A stretch of DNA of 64,000 nucleotides from Sandaracinaceae bacterium (lineage in GTDB: Bacteria > Myxococcota_A > Polyangia > Polyangiales > Houyiibacteriaceae), in NCBI GenBank assembly GCA_020633075.1, contig JACKEI010000005.1, positions 248,001-312,000 on the forward strand, read 5' to 3'. Positions within the stretch are counted from its first letter, which is position 1; every line of letters starts with the position of its first letter. The translations under genes were made by a program, and so were the position numbers. The notes under the pieces were generated by a model. That model did not search any database. It was given only the letters and a program-made list of their open reading frames with translations, and was not told the origin of the DNA. Shown here in pieces: positions 1 through 7,992 of the stretch.

Positions 1-704
1 CGGTCCACCGCGTCCAGCACGGCGGGTGTGCTGGCGTGGGCCTGCAGCTCCAGCACCAGCTCGTTGAAGGCCCCCTCGAGACCGGTCACGGCCGCGAGCG
101 CCTCGCGCGGCATCCAGACCACGGCGAAGCGCGCGTCGTCGGGCGCGAAGCTGCCCGCCTGCACCGCGAAGATCCACTCGGGCGAGGTGGCCAGCCCCAC
201 CACCCGCAGCTCGCGCTCCTGCCCCTCGATGACCACACGCAAGGGCGCACCGGGCTCGAGTCGGTGCGCGCGCGCGAAGGCCTCCAGCAGCAGCACCTCA
301 TCGTCATGCCCGGGCTGCGGCCGGCGTCCGCTCACCAGCCGCACCGCTCCGAGGCGCGCGTCGCCGTCGCGGGGAATGGAGACCGCCACGCCGTCCGCCG
401 GGCTCGCCAGGCTGGGCATGGGCACGCGTAACCCCGTCCGCACGCGGGTCTGCACTCGGCTGACGCCCGGGAGCGCGGCCAGGCGCGGGGTGACGCTCTC
501 CGGCACGCGCTCGGCGCTGGCAAACACATCCCCCATGCGCTGGGCCCCGTAGTAGCGGGTGCGGGCGTCCACCAGCGCGCGGTGGGTCCCCGCCAGGCTG
601 ACGAAGGCGCTGACGCCGCAAGCGACCACGGTCGCGATGGTCAGGATGGGCCCGCGCAGCTCGCGGAGGTCACGCAGCAGCTTGCGGTGCAGCGGGCCAA
701 TCAT
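1..704 (-). CDS. FtsX/MacB-type ABC transporter permease, N-terminal part (gene runs off the window)
   Basis: Reading down from the ATG at 704 gives an open frame of 234 codons to the window edge. The protein starts MIGPLHRKLLRDLRELRG, followed by one hydrophobic segment at about residues 18-38 (PILTIATVVACGVSAFVSL). A soluble extracytoplasmic region follows that resembles the MacB periplasmic core domain between the first and second membrane helices of FtsX permeases. The rest of the core domain and the C-terminal helices lie outside the window. The start sits 10 bases after the stop of an ATPase of the matching family, so the two very likely form one LolCDE/MacB-class exporter. The substrate cannot be read from the sequence. 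Confidence 0.85.
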   Translation of the reverse strand, partial: MIGPLHRKLLRDLRELRGPILTIATVVACGVSAFVSLAGTHRALVDARTRYYGAQRMGDVFASAERVPESVTPRLAALPGVSRVQTRVRTGLRVPMPSLASPADGVAVSIPRDGDARLGAVRLVSGRRPQPGHDDEVLLLEAFARAHRLEPGAPLRVVIEGQERELRVVGLATSPEWIFAVQAGSFAPDDARFAVVWMPREALAAVTGLEGAFNELVLELQAHASTPAVLDAVD

Positions 705-714
705 GTGGCGCCGT

Positions 715-1458
715 TCACCATGAGAGGTCCCGGGGGTTCAGCTTCTCGTAGCCGCTCTCGTCCGACACGACGAGCCCGTCGGCCACGACGATGCGGCGGT
801 CGGCGATGCGCGACACGGGCGCGTTGTGCGTGATGATGGCGGTGGTGGTGCCCAGCTCGCGGTTGATGCGCGTGAGCACCTCCAGCACCAACACGCCCGT
901 CTGGAAGTCGAGCGCGCCGGTGGGCTCGTCGCACAGCAGCACGTCGGGGCGCTTGGCGATGGCGCGCGCGATCGCCACGCGCTGCTGCTCACCACCGGAG
1001 AGCTGCGCCGGGAAGTGTCCTGCGCGCTCACGCAGTCCCACCAGCTCCAGCGCCTCGTCGGGGCTCATGGCCCCGTCGACCAGGTCGGTCACCAGCTCCA
1101 CGTTCTCACGCGCGGTGAGGCTGGCCACGAGGTTGTAGAACTGGAACACGAAGCCAACGTGCTCGCGGCGGAAGCGCGTGAGCTCGCTCTGGCTGGCGCG
1201 GCTCAGGTCTTGACCCCGATACCGCACCTCGCCGCTCGTCGGGGTGTCCAGCCCGCCGATGATGTTGAGCAGCGTGCTCTTGCCGGAACCACTCGCACCC
1301 ACCAGCACGGTCATCTCGCCTTCGTGCAGGTCCCAGTCCACGCCCCGGAGCGCGTGCACGTCCACCTCACCCATGCGGTACACCTTGGTGAGCGCGCGGG
1401 CGCTGAGTACGACGGCTCCCATCGACTTCGGGGTAGCGGTGGTCTCCGCAGCGCTCAC
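715..1458 (-). CDS. ABC transporter ATP-binding protein, LolD/MacB type
   Basis: A 247-residue cytoplasmic ATPase that powers the adjoining FtsX-type permease. Walker A is GASGSGKST at about 54-62, the Q-loop VFQ at 104-106, the signature LSGGEQQ at 153-159, Walker B VLLCDE at 173-178 with the following PTGALD, and the switch His at 211. EPTGALD and the overall length are typical of the MacB/LolD/FtsE group. The GTG start overlaps the TGA of the photolyase gene by 4 bases (GTGA), so translation is probably coupled. Family call is firm; substrate unknown. Confidence 0.95.
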   Translation of the reverse strand: MSAAETTATPKSMGAVVLSARALTKVYRMGEVDVHALRGVDWDLHEGEMTVLVGASGSGKSTLLNIIGGLDTPTSGEVRYRGQDLSRASQSELTRFRREHVGFVFQFYNLVASLTARENVELVTDLVDGAMSPDEALELVGLRERAGHFPAQLSGGEQQRVAIARAIAKRPDVLLCDEPTGALDFQTGVLVLEVLTRINRELGTTTAIITHNAPVSRIADRRIVVADGLVVSDESGYEKLNPRDLSW

Positions 1459-2897
1459 TCCTTCGCTCCTTTCAGGTGCTGCTTGGCCAGCTCGAGGAAG
1501 CGCTCACGGGCCAGCGCGTGATCCACGACGGGCGCAGGGTAGCCCTCGCCGAGCGTCACGTCAGCCCGCCGCAGCACGTCCGCCGGGGCCTCTGCCGGCG
1601 CGTGGATGTAGCGGGCCGGCAGCTGCGCGAGCTCGGGCACGTAGCGGCGCACGTAGTCGCCCTCGGGGTCGAAGCGCTGTCCTTGCAGCGTGGGGTTGAA
1701 GACGCGGAAGTAAGGCTGGGCGTCGCAGCCACAGCCCGCCGACCACTGCCAGCCCGCGTTGTTCTGCGCCCAGTCTCCGTCGGTGAGGTACTTCATGTAG
1801 TGCGCCTCGCCCGCCTGGTAGTGGATGAGCAGGTGCTTGGTGAGGAAGCTGGCTGCGATCATGCGCGCGCGGTTGTGTACGAAGCCCTCCGTCAGCAGCT
1901 GACGCGCGGCGGCGTCCACGACCGGGTAGCCCGTCTTGCCGGCGGTCCAGGCCTCCCACAGGGCGGGGACCTGCTGGGGCGTGCGCCAGGGGAAGCCCGC
2001 GAACCCCTCGCGAAAGGGCTCCGTCAGCAGCGCCGGCCGGTCCCAGAGCGTGCTGTGCGCGAACTCTCGCCACAGCAGCTCGCTCAGGAACTTCTGCCCG
2101 GACTCGCTCTCACCGTGGGCGCGCTCGAGCTCGAACCACACCTGCCGGACCGAGAGGGTCCCGAACTTGAGGTCCGCGGAGAGGCGGCTGGTGCCCGCGT
2201 GATCCATGCGGTCTCGCTCCGTGCCGTAGTGCGCCGCCGGGCCCAACCGGAACGCGCGCAGGCGTTGGTTGGCCGCGCGCTCGCCGCCCTTCTGGAGCGC
2301 GGGGTTGGGCGCCAGGCCCAGCGCCTCGAGGGTGGGGATGTCGCGTTGCGGGGTGCTGCCCGGCACGTCCTCCGGGACCTTCGGCAGCGCCTTCGGCGCG
2401 GGGAGCGGGACGCCCACTTGCGCCTCGCGCCGGAACGACCGGGCGAACTGGCTGAACACCGCGTATGGCTTCCCGCTCCCGGTACGCAGAGTCCCTGGCG
2501 GCAGCAGAGTCTCCCCCTCGAAGAGCCGAAAGCGGTCCCCGAGCGCCGCCGCGATGCGCGCGTCACGCTCCCGCGCGAAGGGCTCGACCCAGCGCTGCGC
2601 CACCACGTGGTCGGCTCGCCAGGCGTCGGCCAGCGCTGGCACGAGCTCGGTGCTCTTGCCGGCTACGACGATGAGCCGAGAGCCGCGCGACGACAGCTCG
2701 GCACTCAGTGCCGTGAGTGACTCCAGCAGAAACTGCATGCGATGCGGCAGCTCGCGGGCGCGCGCCTCCGCGAAGAAGTACGGGTCCAGCACGAAGACCG
2801 GGATCACCTCGCCTCGCTGCAGCGCCCACGCGAGCGGCTGGTGGTCCGTCAGGCGCAGGTCCTTCCCGCGGAACCACACGATGGTTCGGTGAGTCAT
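1455..2897 (-). CDS. phrB: Deoxyribodipyrimidine photo-lyase (cryptochrome/photolyase class I)
   Basis: A 480-residue light-dependent DNA repair enzyme that splits cyclobutane pyrimidine dimers using FAD. The N-terminal Rossmann-like antenna domain begins TIVWFRGKDLRLTDH. The C-terminal FAD domain carries TSRLSADLKFGTLS, the GYPVVDAAARQL / HNRARM segment and NNAGWQWSAGCGCDAQPY followed by FRVFNP, all hallmarks of class I photolyases. I chose ATG 2897 because family homology starts immediately (THRTIVWFRG); an upstream GTG at 2927 would add ten unconserved residues. It overlaps the ABC ATPase by 4 bases. A DASH or other cryptochrome role is less likely but not excluded. Confidence 0.93.
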   Translation of the reverse strand: MTHRTIVWFRGKDLRLTDHQPLAWALQRGEVIPVFVLDPYFFAEARARELPHRMQFLLESLTALSAELSSRGSRLIVVAGKSTELVPALADAWRADHVVAQRWVEPFARERDARIAAALGDRFRLFEGETLLPPGTLRTGSGKPYAVFSQFARSFRREAQVGVPLPAPKALPKVPEDVPGSTPQRDIPTLEALGLAPNPALQKGGERAANQRLRAFRLGPAAHYGTERDRMDHAGTSRLSADLKFGTLSVRQVWFELERAHGESESGQKFLSELLWREFAHSTLWDRPALLTEPFREGFAGFPWRTPQQVPALWEAWTAGKTGYPVVDAAARQLLTEGFVHNRARMIAASFLTKHLLIHYQAGEAHYMKYLTDGDWAQNNAGWQWSAGCGCDAQPYFRVFNPTLQGQRFDPEGDYVRRYVPELAQLPARYIHAPAEAPADVLRRADVTLGEGYPAPVVDHALARERFLELAKQHLKGAKE

Positions 2898-2957
2898 CGG
2901 ACCGAGTCTACGCCAGCGCGCGCTCACGCGCAGGCACCCGCAGTCCCCAAATTAGGC

Positions 2958-2963
2958 TATAGT
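2958..2963 (+). promoter_or_regulatory. Possible -10 element of the 3025 gene
   Basis: TATAGT lies in an unusually AT-rich patch between the divergent photolyase gene and the small gene at 3025. No good -35 is visible 16-18 bases upstream. A small inverted repeat, GATAG-GG-CTATC, follows at 3001-3012 just before the start codon and could be an operator or a chance palindrome. Confidence 0.25.
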
Positions 2964-3024
2964 TTCGCCGCGTTTCCGTTCTCACTGGACATGCCGGTTC
3001 GATAGGGCTATCTCTTGGCCCGCT

Positions 3025-3300
3025 ATGGCGCGCGAAGACACGATGCAGATCAAGCATCCCCGGCGGGATCCCGAGTCCACAGATGTGGCAGCGGAGACGG
3101 CGGCGCTGCTCTTCGCGCACGTGGAAGCCACTGGGTCTGCGGATCAACACGCTGCGCGCGCCCGCGAGATCTACGACCGCATCCGCAGCCTCGCGGTTCA
3201 GCGCGAGGTCTCGGGCACCATGGAGCGCGCGCGCGCGGCCACAATCGCCGCCCCGTTCAATCCCGGCGAGAGCGGCGTGTCGCAGAAGGTGCCCGTCTGA
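3025..3300 (+). CDS. Hypothetical small protein (91 aa), overlaps the convergent esterase gene
   Basis: I do not recognise this protein. It is 91 residues, soluble and mostly helical in character (DVAAETAALLFAHVEAT, then AAR..AREIYDRIRSLAV). Its composition is balanced rather than Arg/Pro-rich, and third codon positions are strongly G/C, as in real genes here. It has an AT-rich upstream region and no strong Shine-Dalgarno. Its last ~100 bases run antisense to the end of the esterase gene, so one of the two C-termini may be non-functional or the gene spurious. Confidence 0.5.
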   Translation: MAREDTMQIKHPRRDPESTDVAAETAALLFAHVEATGSADQHAARAREIYDRIRSLAVQREVSGTMERARAATIAAPFNPGESGVSQKVPV

Positions 3301-4589
3301 GGCGCCTCGGCCGCGTTCGCCGCGCCCTTGTGGCGCTCGTACACGGTGTTGAGGAAGTCGCGCACCGCGCGCAGGGTGTGGTGTCCGCGCACGGAGCGAA
3401 AGATCTCGAAGGCGTGCTGCGCGTCCGGGATCTCCGCGTAACAAACGGGCGCGCTTGACGCCTCACGCAGCGCGGCGCTGAACCGGCGCGCCTCGGCCAC
3501 GGGCACGAGCGAGTCGTGCGTGCCGTGCACCACCAGCCAGGGCGGCGCGTCCGCGCGCACCCGCGCGATGGGCGAAGCCGCGTCGAAGCGCTCCGGGTCG
3601 TCCGCGATGCGGGCCTTGAACACCATGCGCTCGAGGAGGCCTGCGATCCCTTGGTGCGGCCAGTGACCGAAGCGGTTGGTGAGGTCGTAGACGCCGTAGA
3701 ACGTCACCGCCGCCTGCACGCGCGTGTCCGCGTCCTCGAAGCCCGGCTTGAAGGCCGGGTCATCCCACGTGAGCGCCGCGAGCGCGGCCAAGTGCCCCCC
3801 CGCCGAGTTTCCGCTGACGGCCAGGAACGCTGGGTCCCCTCCGTATTGGTGCGCGTGCGCCTTGGCCCAGACGATGCCGCGGTTCACGTCCGCGATGTGA
3901 TCGGGGAAGGTGGCGCGCGGGCTCAAGCGGTAGTCGATGCTGATGCAGACCCAGCCTTCGGCCGCCATCCGGTTGAGCATGGGCAGCGCCTGGAACTCCT
4001 TGAAGCCCAACACCCAGCCACCGCCATGTACGAACAGCAAGACGGGCGCGTTCGCGGGGCGGTCCTCGCGGTGGTAGACGTCCGCGCGCAGCTTGTGCCC
4101 GCCCACCTCGGCGAAGACCTGGCCGCGCACCGCGACAACGCGCCGCTGCTTCATGCGAAACGGCAGCGCGTAGTGCCGCAGCGAGACGGGCGCGAGCGCG
4201 GGCATGCCGTGCTCCGGGTCGAGCGTGAGCGCCAGGGAGTCGCCGCCTTCCGCGTACTCGGAGAGCGCGCCCTGGACGGCACCGTGAGCGGCCTCGGCAG
4301 CGAGCGCGCCGCGCTGATGGAGGCGCATGAGCGACGCCCACGACGCCACGCTGACCAACAACGCCACCCAGCCGGGCCACGCGTCCAGCGCACCGTAGTA
4401 GATGAAGCCCGCCGCCGCGGCGAACTGCCAGAGCAGGTGGTGCGCGGCGAGCTCCACCGTGAGCCAGCCTGCGAAGAAGCAGATGGTGGCCCAGGTGGCC
4501 GGCCAACGCGGCGGTCGGTAGGCGTTGTAGGTGAACCACGCGGCCACGAGGCTCGCGACCAGGAACGCCCAGCTCAACGGGGACGGCAT
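3198..4589 (-). CDS. Membrane-anchored alpha/beta hydrolase (HSL/BD-FAE-like esterase)
   Basis: 463 residues. The first ~90 residues contain about three hydrophobic segments (4-20, 34-52, 55-88), so the catalytic domain is probably tethered to the inner membrane. The esterase domain has the oxyanion motif HGGGW at 188-192, the nucleophile elbow GNSAGG at 260-265 (Ser262), the acid in HGTHDSLVP and the catalytic His in DAQHAFEIF. These are typical of carboxylesterases in the hormone-sensitive-lipase/BD-FAE group; the substrate is unknown. The last ~30 residues after RHKGAANAAEAP look unconserved and overlap the convergent small gene. Confidence 0.9.
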   Translation of the reverse strand: MPSPLSWAFLVASLVAAWFTYNAYRPPRWPATWATICFFAGWLTVELAAHHLLWQFAAAAGFIYYGALDAWPGWVALLVSVASWASLMRLHQRGALAAEAAHGAVQGALSEYAEGGDSLALTLDPEHGMPALAPVSLRHYALPFRMKQRRVVAVRGQVFAEVGGHKLRADVYHREDRPANAPVLLFVHGGGWVLGFKEFQALPMLNRMAAEGWVCISIDYRLSPRATFPDHIADVNRGIVWAKAHAHQYGGDPAFLAVSGNSAGGHLAALAALTWDDPAFKPGFEDADTRVQAAVTFYGVYDLTNRFGHWPHQGIAGLLERMVFKARIADDPERFDAASPIARVRADAPPWLVVHGTHDSLVPVAEARRFSAALREASSAPVCYAEIPDAQHAFEIFRSVRGHHTLRAVRDFLNTVYERHKGAANAAEAPQTGTFCDTPLSPGLNGAAIVAARARSMVPETSR

Positions 4590-4659
4590 GGATCAAAGGG
4601 TAGAGGCGAACACAGCCGCGGGCTACCCGAGCAGGCTCGGTGTGCGATAGTGGGCGCGC

Positions 4660-6123
4660 ATGCCCAGCGAGCCTGCCCGCACTACCGCCCAACCCCGCGT
4701 GCTCCGCGTGAGCGAGCTCAACCGTGTGGTGCGGCTGAGCCTGGAGGACCGCTTCGGCGACGTGTGGGTCGAGGGCGAGGTCACGCAGGCCAAGCGGGCG
4801 CCGTCAGGTCACCTGTACTTCAACCTGAGCGACGAGCGCGACCCGGCGCAGGTGTCCTGCGTGATGTTCCGCAGCGACGCGACGCGCACGCGCGCCAACC
4901 TGCGCGACGGAGAGCGCGTGCGGGTGCGCGGCCAGCTCACCCTCTACGAGCCGCGCGGCAACTATCAGCTGGTGGTGCGCGCGGCGGTGCCCGCCGGGGA
5001 CGGTGAGCTGCGTGCGCGCTTCGAGCTGCTGCGCCGCAAGCTGGCCGCCGAGGGGCTCTTGGACCCCGGTCGCAAGCGCGCGCTGCCGCGTCTGCCCCGC
5101 ACGGTGGGGGTGGTGACCAGCGGGAGCAGCGCGGCCTATCAAGACGTGCTGCGGGTGTCGGCCGAGCGCTGCCCCGTGCACGTGCTGCTCTCGGACTGCC
5201 GCGTGCAGGGTGTGGAAGCCCCTGCGTCCATCGTGCGCGCGCTCGAGCTGGTGCAGCGCGTGGCGGACCTGGACGTGGTCATCCTCACGCGCGGCGGCGG
5301 TTCTGCGGAAGACCTGTGGGCCTTCAACGACGAGCGCGTGGTGCGGGCGGTGGCGGCGTGCCGCGTGCCCATCGTGGTGGGCGTGGGGCACGAGACGGAC
5401 ATCACCCTGGCGGAGCTGGTGGCCGACGTGCGCGCCGCGACGCCCTCCAACGCGGCCGAGATCGTGGTGCCCGCGCGCGACGCGCTGCTGGCCGAGGTGG
5501 ACGCATGGCAGCGCCGCCTCGCGCGCGCGCTCGAGACGCGGCTGGACCGCGAGCGCCTGAAGCTGGAGCGGGCGGAGCGAAGACTGCGGGATCCGCGCAG
5601 CGCGGTGGGGCACGCCGAGCGCGCGCTGACGCTGCTGAACCGGCGCCTGGACGAGGCCCTGCGGCGGCCGCTCAAGGCGCGGCAGCGGGAGCTGGCGGCG
5701 CTCGAGGCGAGGGTGCTGCCGCACGACCCGCGCCGCATGCTGGAGCGTCGGCGGAGGGCCTTCGAAGGACTCACCGAGACCCTCGAGCGAGCGCTGCGGG
5801 GACGCATCGAGCGCGAGGCGCGGGCGCTCACGGGCTTGCGCGACGCGCTGGCGCCGGCCGCCGAGAGCACGCTGCGTGAGGCCCAGAACCAGCTGGCCCA
5901 GCAGGTCACCGCCCTGGACGCGCTGTCACCGCTGCGCGTGCTGGGTCGCGGCTACGCCATCGCGCTGCGCGCCGATGGGCGGGCCCTCCGTGACGCCGAC
6001 GACGTGCGGGTGGGCGACGCCATCGAGGTGCGCGTCGCGCGGGCCCGCGTGCAGGCCGAGGTGCGCGGCGTCACGCGCAGCGACAGCGGCGTCGCGCGCA
6101 CAGCCGACGAGGACGCACCATGA
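4660..6123 (+). CDS. xseA: Exodeoxyribonuclease VII large subunit
   Basis: 487 residues. It degrades single-stranded DNA to acid-insoluble oligonucleotides as a complex with several small XseB subunits. The N-terminal OB-fold (about 14-115) begins LRVSELNRVVRLSLEDRF. The catalytic region has GVVTSGSSAAYQD, ILTRGGGSAEDLWAFN and PIVVGVGHETDITLAELVAD followed by RAATPSNAAE. The long charged helical stretch after that is the XseB-binding coiled coil, and the C-terminus keeps LRVLGRGYAI. xseB is not in this window. The stop overlaps aroE by 4 bases (ATGA), so this starts an xseA-aroE-DUF167 operon. Confidence 0.96.
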   Translation: MPSEPARTTAQPRVLRVSELNRVVRLSLEDRFGDVWVEGEVTQAKRAPSGHLYFNLSDERDPAQVSCVMFRSDATRTRANLRDGERVRVRGQLTLYEPRGNYQLVVRAAVPAGDGELRARFELLRRKLAAEGLLDPGRKRALPRLPRTVGVVTSGSSAAYQDVLRVSAERCPVHVLLSDCRVQGVEAPASIVRALELVQRVADLDVVILTRGGGSAEDLWAFNDERVVRAVAACRVPIVVGVGHETDITLAELVADVRAATPSNAAEIVVPARDALLAEVDAWQRRLARALETRLDRERLKLERAERRLRDPRSAVGHAERALTLLNRRLDEALRRPLKARQRELAALEARVLPHDPRRMLERRRRAFEGLTETLERALRGRIEREARALTGLRDALAPAAESTLREAQNQLAQQVTALDALSPLRVLGRGYAIALRADGRALRDADDVRVGDAIEVRVARARVQAEVRGVTRSDSGVARTADEDAP

Positions 6124-6995
6124 CGCTCATCAACGCCGAGACCACGCTGCTGGGCATCTTCGGTTGGCCGGTGAAGCACTCGCGCTCGCCGGCCATGCAC
6201 CACGCGGCGGCGCAGGCGCTCGGACTGAACCTGGCCTACATCCCCTTCCCGGTGGACCCGGCGCGCCTGGGGGACGCGGTGCGGGGCGTGCGTGCGCTCG
6301 GCCTGCGCGGCGTGAACGTGACGCTGCCGCACAAGGAGCAGGTCATGGCGTTCTTGGACGACGTGCACCCCGACGCGCGCGCCATTGGCGCGGTGAACAC
6401 GCTGGTGCACGAGAGCGACGGAACGCTGCGGGGCGAGAACACGGACGCCCCAGGGCTGGTGCGGTCTCTAGAGGAAGCGCGGGTGCCTCTCGATGACGCG
6501 CGTGTCCTGGTGCTGGGCGCGGGCGGGGCCGCGCGGGCGGCTGTGGTCGGGCTGGCTCGTCGAGGGGCGGCCGAGGTGGTCGTCGTCGCGCGCCGCGCCG
6601 AGCAGGCGCAGGCCCTGGCTGCCGACCTGAACCCGGCGATAGAGGGGCGCGTGCGCGCGCTGGGAGAGCGCGACGTGCAGGCCGTGCGCGACGCCTATGC
6701 GCGCACCACGCTGCTGGTGCAGGCCACCAGCGCGACGCTGGCCGGCCGACCGGATGCGCAGGCCTTCGCCGATGCGCTCCCGCTCGAGCACCTGCCCGTC
6801 GAGGCGCACGTGGTGGACCTCGTCTACCAGCCGCGCGAGACCACTGTCATGGCCCGCGCCTCCGCGCGCGGCCTCCGCTGTGTGGACGGGCTCGGCATGT
6901 TGGTGCACCAGGGCGCCCTCGCCTTCACCCGCTGGACCGGTCACGAGGCCCCCGTGGACGTGATGCGCGCCGCCCTCGAGGCCTCGCTCGCGTGA
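6120..6995 (+). CDS. aroE: Shikimate dehydrogenase (NADP+)
   Basis: 291 residues; reduces 3-dehydroshikimate to shikimate in aromatic amino-acid synthesis. The N-terminal substrate domain has GWPVKHSRSPAMHH, GVNVTLPHKE with the catalytic Lys, and AIGAVNTLV. ENTDAPG holds the catalytic Asp, and the dinucleotide-binding loop is VLGAGGAARA. The C-terminal VDGLGMLVHQGALAF is the usual substrate-lid motif. It is coupled to xseA upstream (ATGA) and to the DUF167 gene downstream (GTGA). Confidence 0.96.
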   Translation: MTLINAETTLLGIFGWPVKHSRSPAMHHAAAQALGLNLAYIPFPVDPARLGDAVRGVRALGLRGVNVTLPHKEQVMAFLDDVHPDARAIGAVNTLVHESDGTLRGENTDAPGLVRSLEEARVPLDDARVLVLGAGGAARAAVVGLARRGAAEVVVVARRAEQAQALAADLNPAIEGRVRALGERDVQAVRDAYARTTLLVQATSATLAGRPDAQAFADALPLEHLPVEAHVVDLVYQPRETTVMARASARGLRCVDGLGMLVHQGALAFTRWTGHEAPVDVMRAALEASLA

Positions 6996-7303
6996 GCACC
7001 CTCGACGCCCGCGAAGACGGTGACGCGCTGGTCTTCAGCGTGCGCGTCGCCCCCCGCGCCAGCCGCAGCGCGGTGCTGGGGGTGCATGACGGCGCGCTCA
7101 AGGTCGCCCTCACCGCCCCTCCCGTGGACGGAGCCGCCAACGCGGCGCTGATCGCGTTTCTGGCCAAGGCCCTGGGCGTGGCGAAGCGAGACGTCACGCT
7201 GGAGCAGGGCGAGACCAGCCGGACCAAGCGCTTTCGTGTGGTGGGCGCGACCCTTCCGCGGCTGCGAGCGCTGGCGGACGGCCCGCTGCGCCAAGGGGGA
7301 TGA
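6992..7303 (+). CDS. DUF167 family protein (YggU-like)
   Basis: 103 residues, small cytosolic protein of the conserved DUF167/YggU family, whose biochemical role is unknown. Family signatures are VRVAPRASRSAVLGVHDGAL, then PPVDGAANAALIAFLAKALGV and the Lys/Gly-containing tail. The GTG start overlaps the aroE stop by 4 bases, making it the last gene of the xseA operon. The 116-base gap that follows has no convincing intrinsic terminator. Confidence 0.9.
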   Translation: MSTLDAREDGDALVFSVRVAPRASRSAVLGVHDGALKVALTAPPVDGAANAALIAFLAKALGVAKRDVTLEQGETSRTKRFRVVGATLPRLRALADGPLRQGG

Positions 7304-7419
7304 CCGGTCGCGCGGGGGAACGCTCACCCCGCCGCCGCAGCGAGGCTCCGACGGGGGCTCTCGGTCGCTCCAACCACAAAAGATGAGCCATTCGCGGACG
7401 TAGAGGACATTAAGCTGAC

Positions 7420-7992
7420 GTGACCCCTGCTCCGCCGCTGCTGCGTGTGGTTTCGGCTTCCCCCGAGGAGTCGGAGCCGCCGCACGCCCAGGACCACATC
7501 CCGCGTGGGGACCTCGGGGCGCTGTACGTGCGCTACGCTGCCTACGTGGGGGCCATCGCGCTGCGCCTCACGGGGCGCCCGGAGGAGGTCGACGACCTGG
7601 TGCAGGACGTGTTCCTGGCGGCCCACCGCGGCCTCCGCCGCCGCGAGACCGAGGCCGAGGTGAAGGGCTGGCTGGCGACCGTGACGGTGCGCATGGCCAA
7701 GCGTCGCTTGCAGCGGCTCCGGCTGCGTGGCTTTTTCGGGCAGGACGACGGGGCGCGCTTCGACGAGCTGGTCGCGCCTGGGGCCAGCCCGGAGCAGAAG
7801 GCGTTGGTGGCGCGCATCTACCGGGTCCTCGAGCGGGAGCCCGTGGCCAACCGGGTGGCGTGGATTCTGCGCCGGGTGGACGGTCACAGCGTGGCGGAGG
7901 TGGCGGCGCTCTGCGAGTGCTCTCCCGCCACAGCCAAGCGGCGCATCGCGGCCGCGTCGGTCGCGATCGAGGAGGTGATGGGCCGTGTCTGA
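7420..7992 (+). CDS. RNA polymerase sigma factor, ECF type
   Basis: 190 residues. Region 2 (about 30-100) shows LYVRYAAYVGAIALRLTG and PEEVDDLVQDVFLAAHRGL; region 4 (about 140-185) shows the helix-turn-helix HSVAEVAALCECSPATAKRR. Sigma 1.1 and region 3 are absent, as in extracytoplasmic-function sigmas. The start is GTG, preceded by GAGGA at 7403-7407. The stop overlaps the start of a FecR-domain membrane protein, the usual position for its cognate signalling partner. The gene set downstream probably forms its regulon core. Confidence 0.92.
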   Translation: MTPAPPLLRVVSASPEESEPPHAQDHIPRGDLGALYVRYAAYVGAIALRLTGRPEEVDDLVQDVFLAAHRGLRRRETEAEVKGWLATVTVRMAKRRLQRLRLRGFFGQDDGARFDELVAPGASPEQKALVARIYRVLEREPVANRVAWILRRVDGHSVAEVAALCECSPATAKRRIAAASVAIEEVMGRV

